Source: Grammothele lineata (Eukaryota; Basidiomycota; Agaricomycetes; Polyporales; Polyporaceae). Taken from it: a stretch of DNA of 64,000 nucleotides. Position 1 is the stretch's first letter. The number at the start of each line of letters is the position of its first letter. A model generated the notes under the pieces. The model did not search any database. It was not told the origin of the DNA and worked only from the letters and a program-made list of their open reading frames with translations. Made by a program: the position numbers and the translations under genes. Shown here piece by piece: positions 46,002 through 57,932 of this stretch. The stretch is taken from the NCBI GenBank assembly GCA_002150815.3, contig NDFF03000028.1:62001-126000 (forward strand). Reading direction: 5' to 3'.

Positions 46002-48721
46002 CTAGACTCGGAGGATCCGCCGACGCCCCTTCACGGGCGATGAATCCGGGTATGCGAATAGATTCAGCGCGTCGTCCGAGGACGGCTCAGTGTACGTAGG
46101 CCGAGCGGGGCTGCTCTCTGGCTCTGCACACGACGTGCTTCCGACCTGCTCCTCCGGCTGCTCTTCATCGTCCGACATCAGCGGCAGCTTTCCGGACGAG
46201 GTCGCTGTCCACTTCCGCTTAATCCCAGTCGTTACAGAGCCAGCATCGGCGACCTTCGCAAGTTGCGCCGCCTGAAGCCGTTCCCTTGCGCGTACCTCGT
46301 TCAGGCGGATGACGTTCCGGTGCGAGTCCGCAAGAGCTGTCCTAGAGCCTATGGGCGTGCGCGGGGCGAAGGGAGACGACAGGGAGGCGGAGGCTGGGGA
46401 TTCGGGTATCGCAAAGCGCACGACGCGTGCAGGGGCGGAGGCACGCCCTTTGGCTTTGGCTTTGGCTGCGAGCGCAGCTTGAGCCTTCGCTTCGCGTTCC
46501 GCGCGTAGGGAGATCTTGTTGAGCCGCGCATCCGCGAGGATGGTTGTGAACCCGCCCCCTGTCCGCCCTATGGCCTTGGGTACAGGAGTACGTGCGTCAT
46601 CGTCTGAGCTGTCGGAGCTCTCGTCTCCGAGGGTGTTCTCTTTGTTCCGTGTGGAGGGTCTCCTCTTCGAAGGGGGGACAGGGGTGTTGTAGGGATCCGA
46701 GTCGTCATTTGAGAGCCCGTCTGAGATCGTGTGGACGTCCCAAGATGTGATCACCGTGTCACTGTGTCGTCGAGCGGTTGGCGGCACCTTCGAATTCTTC
46801 CCGAAGGCTTGTCCACCATCCAGCTTGCGCCGCTTACTCGCACGTTCAGTGTCTTTGTCCTTCATCTTCTTCGCTTGTATTACTGCAGGTGATTTGACAA
46901 CCCACGAGCCAACCATCTCCTCCCAGCGCCATTCATCCCCACCTCCGGGTGGAGGCGGGACATCGCCCGCCGCACCACTGTAGCAGCGCCGCTCGGCGTC
47001 CTCCACGCGGTCCATAAGTTGCAGGCGGAGATCGTATAAGTTTCTGACGTCGTCAGTCATGTTTCCGAATTCGGGGTATGCTGGCGCCGCGATGATTTCC
47101 TCGACGTGCCGAAGTGCGCTCGAATAGAGGGAAACTTCGCACTGGAGCAGACTGCAAGTGCGTAGCGGGATGGCTAGGGCGTCGATGGGGCCAACGCTTA
47201 AGCCTCTCAGGGTGGAGATTTCAGGGGGCGGCGTAGGAGTTTCACCTTCAACGTGTGAGAACGGTTCGCGGAAAATTGTGGAGGCGGGAAGGGGGAAAAT
47301 ATGTGAAATGAGGCCATCGAAAGTAGCATTCCTGACGTGGGCATCGCGTAAAATAGACCGCAGTGTGTCACCATCGCCGTCGTATAAAGCGAAAGGTGGC
47401 GCAGGGAGATTGGCGAGGCAATGTGCGCTCAAGCAACAGAGTGCATCTGCTAGACACGTCTTGGGGGATGTAGGAGGCTCGGCGCTGACGTGAAGATGGA
47501 GAGGTTGGACGTTGACCAGGAAGTCCACACAGGCCTGATACTTTTCGATGTCGGGGGCGACATCCCGCCGTACGATGTCCAACATTGAGAGTACCCACTT
47601 TGCGAGGCGATCCTGGGCGTCATTGGAGAGGTCGGAATGGATGTCGCCGAATGTCCTGGCACAATGTGACTTGACGGCAGTATGCCTTCTCTTTGGACTA
47701 TCTGTTGGGCGGAGCGCATGCGCGAGGCCGATGACGAGGGGCACAAAACAACCCTCAAAGTCTTGATCCCGGACTTGGCGAGCGAGCCGGATGGTCGCCT
47801 TGGACGTCCATGCATACAGTTGTTCCTGACACGGTTGAGACAGTGCATCCACGAGTAAACGAATGAAAGTCCGGCTGTTGATAAACGGACCCGGCAACGA
47901 ACGAGGTGTGGACGACCCAGTGGTGCATGTTTCACGAAGAGAGGTGAGGAAGGTCTTGTGGGCAGGATGTGTGAGAGGACAGATATACGAGGAGTTCGGC
48001 CGTCTGAGAATGGATGCTGTGAACAGCTCACTGAGCACTACCTGCGCTTCGGCATGCAACTGGTAAGACATGCAAACCTCAAGGAGGGCGTTGAGAAGCG
48101 TTGGATGTGGGGGACATGTATCCAAAATGTACGTGAGTGCATGGGCAACTACTGTATATCTGAGTGGCCTAATCAGCATTGCTCGCACAGATGGACGCAT
48201 GGAACGTACTGTCTATAGCGACAGGGGACGCTTTCATACAAGTCATCCATAGTTTGTGAACGGAGCTCATCTTGACATTCGGGGTCCGTGTCGTCGTCCA
48301 GAGACGCATCCATCTCCGACTGTACATGCTCTCCAATCAAGCGAGCGCAGAGTGCCGTCAAGGGAAGAATGCCAGGAGGTTCATAGGTCGATTGATTGTC
48401 CGACACGGGGCCAAGAGCGGCCTGCACGATATTCCTGAAGGCGTCACGGACCTCATAGATATGTTTGGCGAGCTGCATGTTTTCGACGATAGCGCGGTCT
48501 AAACGAAGTCGAGTGCTGATTTTGTCGAGGGACTGAAGGATGGCAAGCGGAGGAATCTCATCTTCATCCTGAGGCCTCCTTACGTGACCGCGGGAGGAAT
48601 GTCCGTACGTTACTGAGACAATGGGTTTGGAGGAGGCCGGTTTGAAGGAGCCAAGCGAAGCGCATTTGGAACGTAGCGTTCGGAATAGACGGTTGATTTT
48701 GGAGGTAGTGAGCTCGGACAT
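46002..48721 (-). CDS. Unknown, probably nuclear protein, about 900 residues
   Basis: Function not recognised. ATG 48721 (MSELTTSKINRLFRTLRSKC) opens a helical N-terminus. A short intron (48169..48209, 41 bp, GTACGT…TTAG) is needed to join CRYRQ to PLRYTVVAHALTY. The first 400 residues look helical and globular, with no known motif. From about residue 560 it is disordered and charged, with NLS-like SKRRKLD, CDK-like SPVK/TPIGS sites, an Ala/Lys-rich helix (KAQAALAAKAKAKGRA) and a basic end (VKGRRRILRV). These features suggest a chromatin or cell-cycle protein. It shares a 304-bp promoter with MCM2 that holds two MCB boxes, which fits S-phase expression. Confidence 0.75.
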
Positions 48722-48861
48722 GGCTCATAGAGAAATGCCCGTGGTCGGAGCGAGAGGAGATGTGTCGCAGCGGAGGAGGCAGAGACGGCGCGATTCACGA
48801 GCCGCGTTGATGTCGAAGGGGCCGGCACCGACGGTGGTCAGCGCGGCTTGTGCAGCCACCG

Positions 48862-48867
48862 ACGCGT
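48862..48867. promoter_or_regulatory. MCB (MluI cell-cycle) box, ACGCGT
   Basis: Exact palindromic ACGCGT, 159 bp upstream of the MCM2 ATG and 141 bp from the divergent ATG. In yeasts MBF binds this box and drives late-G1/S genes, MCM genes included. Use here is inferred. Confidence 0.5.
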
Positions 48868-48945
48868 AGATCACCTGGCCTAACTTTAGGGCGTCTAGCT
48901 ACAACGCGGTTGTGGCGAATTCAAGCTCCGCCGCTAATGAGCGCG

Positions 48946-48951
48946 ACGCGT
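48946..48951. promoter_or_regulatory. MCB (MluI cell-cycle) box, ACGCGT
   Basis: Second exact ACGCGT, 75 bp upstream of the MCM2 ATG, inside gcgACGCGTcgc. Two copies in 300 bp strengthens the case for MBF control of both genes. Confidence 0.5.
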
Positions 48952-49025
48952 CGCGAAGACCTTGTCCTCGTCCCTTCGTCCCTACATCCACCCTTCAGTG
49001 CGCTCTCCTCCGAAGCAAAACAGAC

Positions 49026-52000
49026 ATGGCGGTGAATAACGTGCCTCATGCTTACATTGGCTCTCTCTCACGCGCTGTTAGACTCCTCGTGGCGCGAAAC
49101 GCCGCCGTTCAGTGTCCCCACCCGCCGGGTCGTCCCCTCCTGGGCCTTCACGCGTTCAAGCTGACGAAGAGTCTTCCCTCCCCCCGTCCTCGCCGCCGGC
49201 ACCATTTTCGGACACAGATGAAAGCTTGGATGAACGCGATGCGGTCCAGGATGTCAATGATGAAGCAGACGACGATGGGGAAGATCTTTTTGCGGAAGAA
49301 TTTGAGGAGTGCGTTGGCTTTCTTCTATATCACCCCTTCCCATCCTACACGCGTATTCTGTGGCCAAATTGGTCATACTGGCTTGAGTGGTCGCCCGGCT
49401 GCTGTGAACACGCGTAGCTTCGCGTTTGGGAACACAGCAACGCGGATATAGCGCTGCTTGTTGTGCTTCATATCCTGTCCATTGGGTTCGGTTACTCATT
49501 CGTTCCACAGTGATTATGCTACCAATGAGCTCTTAGACCGATACTCCGATCGCGACATCGACGATGATAACGACTTCGACGACCTGACTGCTGGTCAGCG
49601 ACGCGCTGCAGAAGCTAGTATGGCGCGCCGTGACCGTTTAGAGCGTGGCGGAAGGCGTGGTGCTCGTGCAGCCGCACGAAGCCGGATGCCGGAATTCCTT
49701 CAAAGTGACGATATGGAAGATGATGGCTTGGATGGTGGTCTCCTGTCCGGCATGAAACGCCGCACTCGAAGGCAGTATGATGAACGGAGGGATGTCGATG
49801 ACCTTGAGGGTGTTGAAGACGTAAGTTTCTCCACTTCTAACCCGAGCTCACGAAGTAACCGTCTTCTTGCAGGAGCTCCCCCTTGAACAGTTGAGCGATA
49901 TTAAGGCAAAGTCCATAGCTGAGTGGATCGCCAACGAGCGCGTTCGTCGATCTATTGTTCGACACTTCCGCCAATTCCTCATGACCTACGTGGACGAACA
50001 CGGAGCATCTGTCTATGGCCAGCGCATTCGTCATTTGGGCGAAAGTTAGTCATTAGATTCTCTCCGCATGTCTTCGATGACTGATCTAGTGGACAGCGAA
50101 CTCCGAGTCACTTGAGGTTTCGTACCTCCACTTGGCCCTCTCCAAGCCCATTCTTGCTTACTTCCTCACCAATTGCCCCACCGCTATGTTGACGATTTTT
50201 GACGAAGTCGCCCTGACCGCCATATTGCTCTACTACCCAGCCTACGAGCGCATTCACTCTGAGGTACACGTTAGGATCACAGACCTTCCCCTCAGCTCTT
50301 CTCTGCGAGACCTCCGCAGGTCACATCTTAACACCCTCGTGCGTGTTTCCGGTGTCGTCACACGACGCACTGGCGTTTTCCCTCAGCTCAAGTATGTCAA
50401 ATTCGACTGTCGCAAGTGTGGTGCCGTCCTTGGCCCCTTCTATCAGGATTCTACCAGAGAAGTTAGGATCAGTTACTGCCCGAATTGTGAAGGCAAGGGG
50501 CCTTTCTCTGTGAATTCCGAGCAGGTACGTTTCCTTGCGACCCCCTTTTGTTCAAAATCTCACACGTATATAGACCGTGTATCGTAACTACCAGAAGTTG
50601 ACCTTGCAAGAATCGCCGGGTTCCGTTCCTCCGGGGCGCCTTCCTCGTCATCGCGAGGTGGTGTTGTTGTGGGACCTCATCGACAAGGCGAAGCCTGGGG
50701 AGGAGATCGTGAGTTGGTCGATGGGGCGAATGCATGTATTTCTGACCAAACCTGCTGCAGGAAATCACTGGTGTCTATCGCAATAACTTTGATGCCTCGC
50801 TCAACTCGAAGAACGGATTTCCGGTATTCTCGACCGTCCTAGAAGCGAATCACGTCAACAAGAAAGAAGACCAGTTTGCTGCCTTCCGTTTGACCGAGGA
50901 GGACGAGAAAGAAATCCGAGCTCTTGCTAGGGATGAACGTATTCGCAAGCGCATCATCAAGTCCATTGCGCCATCGATCTACGGGCACGAAGACATCAAG
51001 ACAGCCATCGCTCTGTCGCTTTTCGGCGGCGTGCCCAAGGACATCAACCGCAAGCTAAGCATCCGTGGTGATATCAACGTCCTCCTTCTCGGCGATCCAG
51101 GAACGGCCAAGTCTCAGTTCCTCAAGTATGTGGAAAAGACAGCGCATAGAACCGTGTTTGCGACGGGTCAGGGTGCTTCCGCTGTCGGTCTTACCGCGAG
51201 TGTGCGGAAGGACCCTATTACCCGAGAGTGGACGCTGGAAGGAGGCGCTTTGGTGCTTGCGGACAAGGGGACCTGCCTCATCGATGAGTTCGACAAGATG
51301 AACGATGCCGACCGTATCTCCATCCACGAGGCGATGGAACAGCAGACCATCTCCATCTCAAAGGCCGGTATTATCACCACGTTACAAGCACGTTGTGCAA
51401 TCATCGCCGCAGCCAACCCCATCCGGGGACGTTACAACCCCACCATCCCGTTCCAGCAGAATGTCGAGCTCACGGAGCCCATCTTATCGCGTTTCGATGT
51501 CTTGTGTGTGGTTAAGGACACCGTCGACCCTGTTCAGGACGAGCTTCTCGCTCGGTTCGTGGTCGGGAGTCACCTCCGAAGTCACCCCAAGTTTGATTCT
51601 GCTCAAGACGAGATGGATGTGGGGACGACGTTGGATGCAGACGTGAGCGACTTCTCTCTCCCGGATGACGTTCTACTGACATCGATCCTAGGTCATCCCT
51701 CAAGACCTCCTGCGGAAGTATATCATGTATGCCAAGGAGAAGGTTCGGCCTAAGCTCTACGATCTCGATCAGGAGAAACTGTCGCGACTGTTCGCGGACC
51801 TGCGCCGCGAGTCGCTCGCCACTGGATCGTTCCCGATCACTGTTCGCCATCTGGAGAGTATGATCCGGATGGCCGAGGCAAGCGCGAAGATGGCGCTACG
51901 CGAATATGTGCGCGCAGACGACATCGACCTCGCCATTTCTGTGACGGTAGGCAGCTTCGTGAACGCACAAAAGATGTCGATCAAGAAGACGCTCGAGCGG

Positions 52001-52393
52001 GTACGCGGTCTATCGGTCGCTAACACAAGGACGAACGCTAACGCCCGGGTTCACAGGGCTTCCGCAAATACCTCACCCAGGCACGCGACCACGAAGAGCT
52101 GCTGGCGTTTATCCTGGGACAGATTGTCAAAGAAAAGGCGCGATTCTATCAGCTGCAGAAGCACTCGCAGCCTGAGTCTATCACGGTTTCTGCGGCGGAA
52201 CTGGACGAGCGCGTAAGTTTTCGGCCTTCTGCCAAATCTCGCTGGCTCCGATGCTCACGGCTAGCGTTGGCAGGCCAAGGAGCACGACATTTACGACACG
52301 TCTCCATTCCTACGCTCGAAGTTGTTCGCGGCGAACGGATACAAATTGAAGGAAGGCACGATTGAGAAGACGTTCAGCCGGGGTGACGAGTAG
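49026..52393 (+). CDS. MCM2: Minichromosome maintenance protein 2 (MCM2-7 helicase subunit)
   Basis: Subunit of the replicative helicase. The first exon is only ATGGCG (49026..49031). A 50-bp intron (49032..49081) leads to [16 protein letters not shown]. An acidic N-terminal tail with [18 protein letters not shown] follows. The zinc finger is CRKCGAVLG…CPNCEG (about 50410-50500). The AAA+ core has Walker [11 protein letters not shown], Walker [15 protein letters not shown], the arginine-finger block [10 protein letters not shown], and the lid. The C-terminal winged-helix part ends TFSRGDE. The order [18 protein letters not shown] near the start is typical of MCM2, not of MCM3-7. About ten introns; the TAG ends at 52393. 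Confidence 0.95.
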
Positions 52394-52928
52394 CCGATCA
52401 ATTGTGAGGGGCCGCGGCCTATCTGCTGCTAATCGATCGTTGTGCGCGTTTCTTTGTCTCGAAGCTGTTGCCATAGCCCGCTTGTTGTGTCTTTGTGCTC
52501 TGGGATGTACTGTATTGTATGTGCGATGTATGGATGACTGCAACGAGACGTCTGCGGGGGTGAGCGGAGGAGAGACGCCAGGGCGACAGAGGGCCTGACA
52601 TCATCGACGGCGGTGTGGAAAATCAAGACGGTCTGAAGCGAAGGCAGGGGAAGGCCCGCGAGGCCGTGCTCGTCCAATCAGCGCCGGGCCCCGACGCGCA
52701 CTCCAAGTCGTGCGCGGTTCAAGCGCGGTCGGCATCCTCGACCCGACCTCCAAGCGAGAGCCGCTAGCCAGAGGGAGAAGGTCGCCCCGATAAGAGCTCG
52801 GCCACAACACGAGGCACGCTTGTTTTCAGCCAGAACCGCCGTCTTCGACGCCTCTGCCGCCTTCCCTCCCTTCTCTTTCACGACCCACGACGACGTCGAG
52901 CACAGCGACGGCGGCGGCGACGACCGCC
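52394..52928. other. MCM2 3' end and ABC-transporter promoter
   Basis: 535 bp between a forward stop and a forward ATG. GC-rich in its second half with a pyrimidine-rich leader next to the ATG; no further element seen. Confidence 0.5.
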
Positions 52929-55900
52929 ATGACCCTACCCATCCCCCCAGCGGCCCTGCCGCTCTTCGTGCTCTACATAGCATCTCCCTCCGTCGTCCTC
53001 CTCTCCACCATCTCCCTCCTCTTCGCCCGACCCGCACCACCCTCGGCCCAGTCGCCCTCCCCCATCACTTCCGTCGTCGTCGCTACTCGCACCCACCGTC
53101 GCGCACTCATCTATGCTTTCCTTTCCCTGGCAGGCCTCACCTACCTCCTGGATGGACTCTCGTTCGTCATCGAAGCCGTCATCCGCAAGGAGTGGCCCCA
53201 GTGGGCCGGGTTCGACGCTCATGCAATTATCGGACTCGTCGCCTTCTCCGGTTTGGCCGCGCTGGGAGCATGGAAGGAAGTCCAGGGCGTCGATGTCTGG
53301 TCCATGAAACGGTTCAAGGCCAGCATCTTCCTCGCCCTGGGGATGGATATCGCGCAGGTCGTTCTCCTCGCTCTTGCCATTACTCGTGAGTCCTACGCCA
53401 CTCCTTGGATACCGCGGTTTGTACTGACTTGCGCGTGCCTATCATAGGCCCTCTCTCAACGACTTACCTCCTTCATCTCGCCTTCCCTTCGTTCCGTGTA
53501 TTACTACTTGTCCCTCTCTTCTTCACCCTCCTCTTCCCCCGCATTGCCTACGTTCCCGTTGAGACGGCGGACGAGGAAGCTCCCACTGACACCAGTCTGC
53601 TCATTCCCGCTCAAGACGCGGCAGCGCCGTCTTCCGGGCTTTCTCCCTTCTCCGCGGAGGCCAGCAAGTATGGCACCTTCCGCACTGGACGTTCTCTCGG
53701 CCCCAACTCTGGCCCCACAACGCGCACGAACACCCCCGCACCATCCACTGTACATTTGCCTCCCCCGAAGACTCAGGTGAGTGATGTGATGAGTTTGGGG
53801 TGGGTTTGCGGAGTCGCTAATGGGCGCCCCGTTCGCATCCCCCAGACGACTAAGGAGGAAATCGCCCTCGATCCGTCGTGGCGCGAGATCTTCGTGCGAA
53901 TCAAGCACATTACGCCTTATCTATGGCCATCGAAGAGTTTCGCGCTGCAGGTGGTCGCGGTGCGTTTCACACGTTTTGTGGTCTGATGACCGGGTATTCA
54001 ACCTCGCGTGTCTAGCTCCTATGCTTCCTGATCATGGTCCTGGGCCGTGTGGTCAATGTCCTTGTCCCGATCGTATTCGCACAGCTCGTGCGCATCTTCG
54101 AACAGGGCTTGCAGGTCTCCCCGTGGCCATACCTCGGCGCATATGTCGGCTTGCGCTTCCTTCAATCCAGCGGCGGCCTTGCCGCGTTGCGTGACGTGAG
54201 TTTCAGGACACTGCTTCACATGGTGTTTGTTGTATTGATCCCTTTGCTCCCGTATAGTCCTTGTGGATTCCAGTTATGCAATACTCGGACAGAGGTACGT
54301 ACAAACGCTCATCTTGACTAAGACATTGCTAACCGCGCGTAATCTCGCAGAGATGTCTCAGCTCTCGTTCGACCATTTGCTCCAGCTCTCGTTCGCCTTC
54401 CATGCGCGCCGCAAGACCGGCGAAATCCTGCGCATCCTCGACCGTGGCGCAGCCATCAACCACACCTTCGAGGTGTGCACACATTGCGTCATAGCCCATG
54501 ATCATCGGTACTGATTTGCTGCGCGCAGACTCTCGTGTTTAACGTGCTCCCCACGTTTGCTGACATCGGCATAGCCCTGGTCATCTTCATCTTCTATTTC
54601 GAATGGCCGCTTGCTGTTGTGATCTTCTTTGTCATGACCGCTTACGGTGAGTCTCCCGCCCATGCATGATGGGGCATACATGTACTAAAGTAGCGCTTCA
54701 GTCGCTGCCAGTGTCATCCTGACCAAATGGCGCACTAAGCTCCGGCGCGCAATGAACGACCGCGATGTTGCTATCCGCGGTATTCACACCGACTGTCTGC
54801 TCAACTACGAGACTGTCAAGTACTTCAACGGCGAGCAACACGAGGGCGAACGTTACCGCGAGGCCATTATGCAGTATCAGTCGTTCGAGTATAGGGTCAT
54901 GAGTAAGTCATTCCTCATATGCGGTATAACATTGCGCTAAGCCGGTATCTCATCAGTGTCGCTCAACCTCCTAAACCTGGTTCAGAACTTCATCATTGTG
55001 AGCAATGCTTATTGCGATTAGATTCAGCCTTTCTGACGGAACATCCGCAGACACTCGGTCTCCTCGTCGGCGCCATGATTGTAGCTTTGCGTGTGGTCCG
55101 CGGACAGTCGCAGCCGCATGAGTTCGTGTTCTTTATCACGTACCTGGCCCAGCTCTACGCGCCGTTGAACATGCTCGGATACCTGTACCGCACGATCAAC
55201 CAGTCCCTCGTCGATACCGAGCGCCTACTGAAGCTGCTGAGCGAGCCAACCGAGATCAACGACAGGCCCAATGCTCCGGATCTCATCGTAGAGAACGGCG
55301 AGATTGAGTTCGGTCAGTCTAGCTGTTCGTGGTGGGCACATACATGCAGTTGACCGCCGCCACAGATAACGTCAGCTTCTCCTATGACGGTCGCACGACC
55401 GCTTTGGACGGCGTCTCGTTCAAGGTACCGAAGGGCTCTTCGGTCGCGCTCGTCGGCGAGTCCGGTTCGGGCAAGTCGACGATCCTGCGCCTCCTCTATC
55501 GCTTCTACGACCTCAAGCAGGGCGAGGGTCGCATTCTTGTCGATGGCCAGGACATCCGTGACATTACCCAGGGCAGTCTCAGGAAGGCTATCGGCGTCGT
55601 TCCCCAGGACCCTGTGTTGTTCAACGCTAGCGTCGGCTACAACATCGCGTGAGTGTTTTGTTTTCCGGTACTACGCACGAGGTATTGAATACGAGCATAG
55701 GTACGGTAAATTTGGCGCTACGGAGGACGAGATGATAGCGGCAGCGCAGGCGGCCCAGATTCATGACCGCATTATGAGCTTCCCCGACGGTTATGAGACC
55801 AAGGTCGGCGAGCGCGGGATCCGACTTAGCGGTGGTGAGAAGCAGCGCGTTGCTATTGCACGGACTCTCCTGAAGGATCCTCCCATCCTCCTTTTGGACG

Positions 55901-57121
55901 AGGCCACAAGGTTAGTCTCCGCGTTGCTGTCTAGACCGCATTCGACCGCTCATGGTCACGTTGGGATATCAGCGCGCTGGACACGTCGACGGAGAAGGAC
56001 ATCCAGAAGGCGCTGCAGAACCTCGTGCAAGGCCGTTCTTCGCTTTCTATCGCCCACCGGCTCTCCGTGAGTAGCGTACCCTATCAGAAACCTGCCATTC
56101 ACTGACGTTGCGGCCGTCTAGACCATCGCCACTGCTGACTTGTACGTACAATTGCGGCTGCGAGCGCACTACTGTCCACTAATAGAACGGAACTTGCAGG
56201 ATTCTCGTTCTCAAGGATGGCCGCATCGTCGAACAAGGGACTCACGCGGAGCTTGTCGCTCGCGGCGGTGTGTTCGCTGAGATGTGGGCCGACCAAGTCT
56301 CTAGCAACGACGAGGCATCCGCTCACCGCAAGTCCGCGGTCGTGACCGGTTTCGAGATTGAGAGCGCGCCGCAGGATGCGCCGACGCTCGTCTCCGAGGA
56401 ACCTGTCCCTGAGGTTGGCACCGAAGAGGTCGCTCAGGACAAGCTCGATAAGGACGTTGGCGCGGAAGGCGCTACCGGTACCGAGGAAGCGGCCGTCGCC
56501 GCTCCTGTGGCTTTCCCTGCCTCAGATGCCGCCGAAGAAGCCGCGGAAGCCCCATCGGGCCGTGAGGCGCCTGCCGAGAGCGCCGTTCCGCCCGTCGCGT
56601 TCCCCAGTTCCGACGACGCGACTCCTGTCGCCTTCCCTTCTGCCGACGAGGCCGCTCCAGTTGCGTTCCCCACCGCGGGCGGCGCTGCTCCCCTCGCCTT
56701 CCCCACCTCCCCGGACACCGGGTCCGTGCGCGGTTCCATCGCGGAGCGCGCCGCGCCTGGCGTGACCTTCCAGGAATCGGCGACGCCTGAGCGGACCGGC
56801 ACGCCTGACCCCGAGGCGGACGGCAAGAGGCGGCGGACGCTGTCGACGCAGGGCATCCAGCGCCTCGCACGGCGCATCTCGATCACGACGCGCAGGCAGG
56901 GCTCTTCGTCGGGCATTCCGTCCCTCGCGAGCTCGATCATCCCGGCACTCAAGCGCGAGAACACGGCGCGGTCGAGCACGGACGAGGGCTCCTCCAAAGA
57001 CGCGAACGCGCCCAAGGACAGCCCGAGCCCGAGCCTGACTGGCGAGAGCCCCGCAAAGCCGAAGGGCTCCAAGATTAGGAAGGAGAAGAAGGAGAAGAGG
57101 AAGAGCATGGGCCCCGCCTGA
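52929..57121 (+). CDS. ABC half-transporter, ABCB6/HMT1 type, with long repeat-bearing C-tail
   Basis: Membrane exporter in the ABCB6/HMT1 class (vacuolar or mitochondrial heavy-metal or glutathione conjugate transport in relatives). N-terminal hydrophobic TMD0 of about five helices (52929-53560), a linker, then six core helices (about 53930-55200). The core contains the HMT1-like [13 protein letters not shown] and [12 protein letters not shown]. The nucleotide-binding domain has Walker [11 protein letters not shown], the Q-loop VVPQDPVLF, the signature [14 protein letters not shown], Walker B LLLDEATSALD (intron inside) and the H-loop SIAHRLST. After [19 protein letters not shown] it carries on for about 250 more residues. 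That tail is acidic, has five PVAFP-type repeats (56501..56716), and ends in a lysine-rich [12 protein letters not shown]. Relatives usually end soon after the NBD. Confidence 0.9.
56501..56716 (+). repeat. Five PVAFP-type coding repeats in the ABC transporter tail
   Basis: The tail reads [40 protein letters not shown] and [10 protein letters not shown] with spacers of 6-24 residues. The last three are almost evenly spaced. Confidence 0.8.
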
Positions 57122-57932
57122 TTGAAGAGAGAGGCTCACTGTAGTGCCCTCGCGGGGGCTCGTTCTGTTCCGTTTTCCCCGTTGCACAGTTGCACATGAC
57201 CGTCCCATTATCCCGTTATCTCCATCTCCTCCCACCCCCATTTCCCTGCCCTCCCACACACCGAAGTTTGACTTGATATTGACGATATACGACGACCTGA
57301 CACGACCCCCTCCCACCGGCCGTGCGTGCGCGGCAGGGATACTGTAGTAATTTTCGCGACAAGACTGTCATCCCGCTCGGCGCCTCCATGCATTACCAGT
57401 TGTCTCGGTCACCACGTACCCATCTATCGCACACTGTGTCTTTGGCTGCTGTTTTCCTGTTTTCCGTAGAACACGTACTTTGTCTGTGTGAGCCGACCGA
57501 GATCTGCCGAGCTTGTCTGGTTCGCTGGTGGCTAGAGCGGTTGGGGGCGTCGGGCTGGCTGCGGACCCGTTCTTGTCTGCCGCCGAGGAGGCGCTCGGGG
57601 TGCAAACTCTGTGTGGCAGCTGTGGCTGAGGGGCCTTCTGGAATTCCGAGCAGAGCATGTGAGGGCCGCTGATTGGCCAGGGAGAGTCTAGACCGGGGGC
57701 AATCGAGGGCCGGATCGATGGCGCTGGTATTGAGTTTGCGGTAAGTTTGCGGAGTCTGAAAAGAGGGCGGGGGGTATATAAGGAGGGCGGGGCGGTGGGA
57801 GAGCCCCCATCTCGCTCTTGCTCCGCCTCCTGCTTGCCCGTCCGCCCGTCCCGGTTCCGTTTCGGTTTCGTCGGTTCGTTCAAGAGGTCCTCCGCTGTAC
57901 CTGTATCTACCAGATCCGATCCAATCTTCATC
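57122..57932. promoter_or_regulatory. Upstream region of the RRM gene
   Basis: 811 bp between the ABC transporter and the RRM gene. It has a G/C-rich promoter with a TATA box at 57775..57781, plus a duplicated TTTGCGG motif just upstream (about 57735-57750). Confidence 0.55.
57775..57781 (+). promoter_or_regulatory. TATA box of the RRM gene
   Basis: TATATAA set in G-rich flanks (ggggTATATAAgg), 158 bp upstream of the ATG at 57933. Good match and position; a strong, TATA-driven promoter is expected for this abundant RNA-binding protein. Confidence 0.65.

Larger units (their letters stand above)
48722..49025. promoter_or_regulatory. Bidirectional promoter of MCM2 and the unknown nuclear gene
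   Basis: 304 bp between divergent ATGs (48721 and 49026). It carries two exact ACGCGT boxes, listed separately. No TATA box is visible. Confidence 0.6.

Noticed and set aside
56522..57316. Reverse-strand open frame of 264 codons, very Arg-rich
   Set aside because: Antisense to the tail of the ABC transporter; composition (Arg/Gly/Ala) is typical of a shadow of GC-rich coding DNA.
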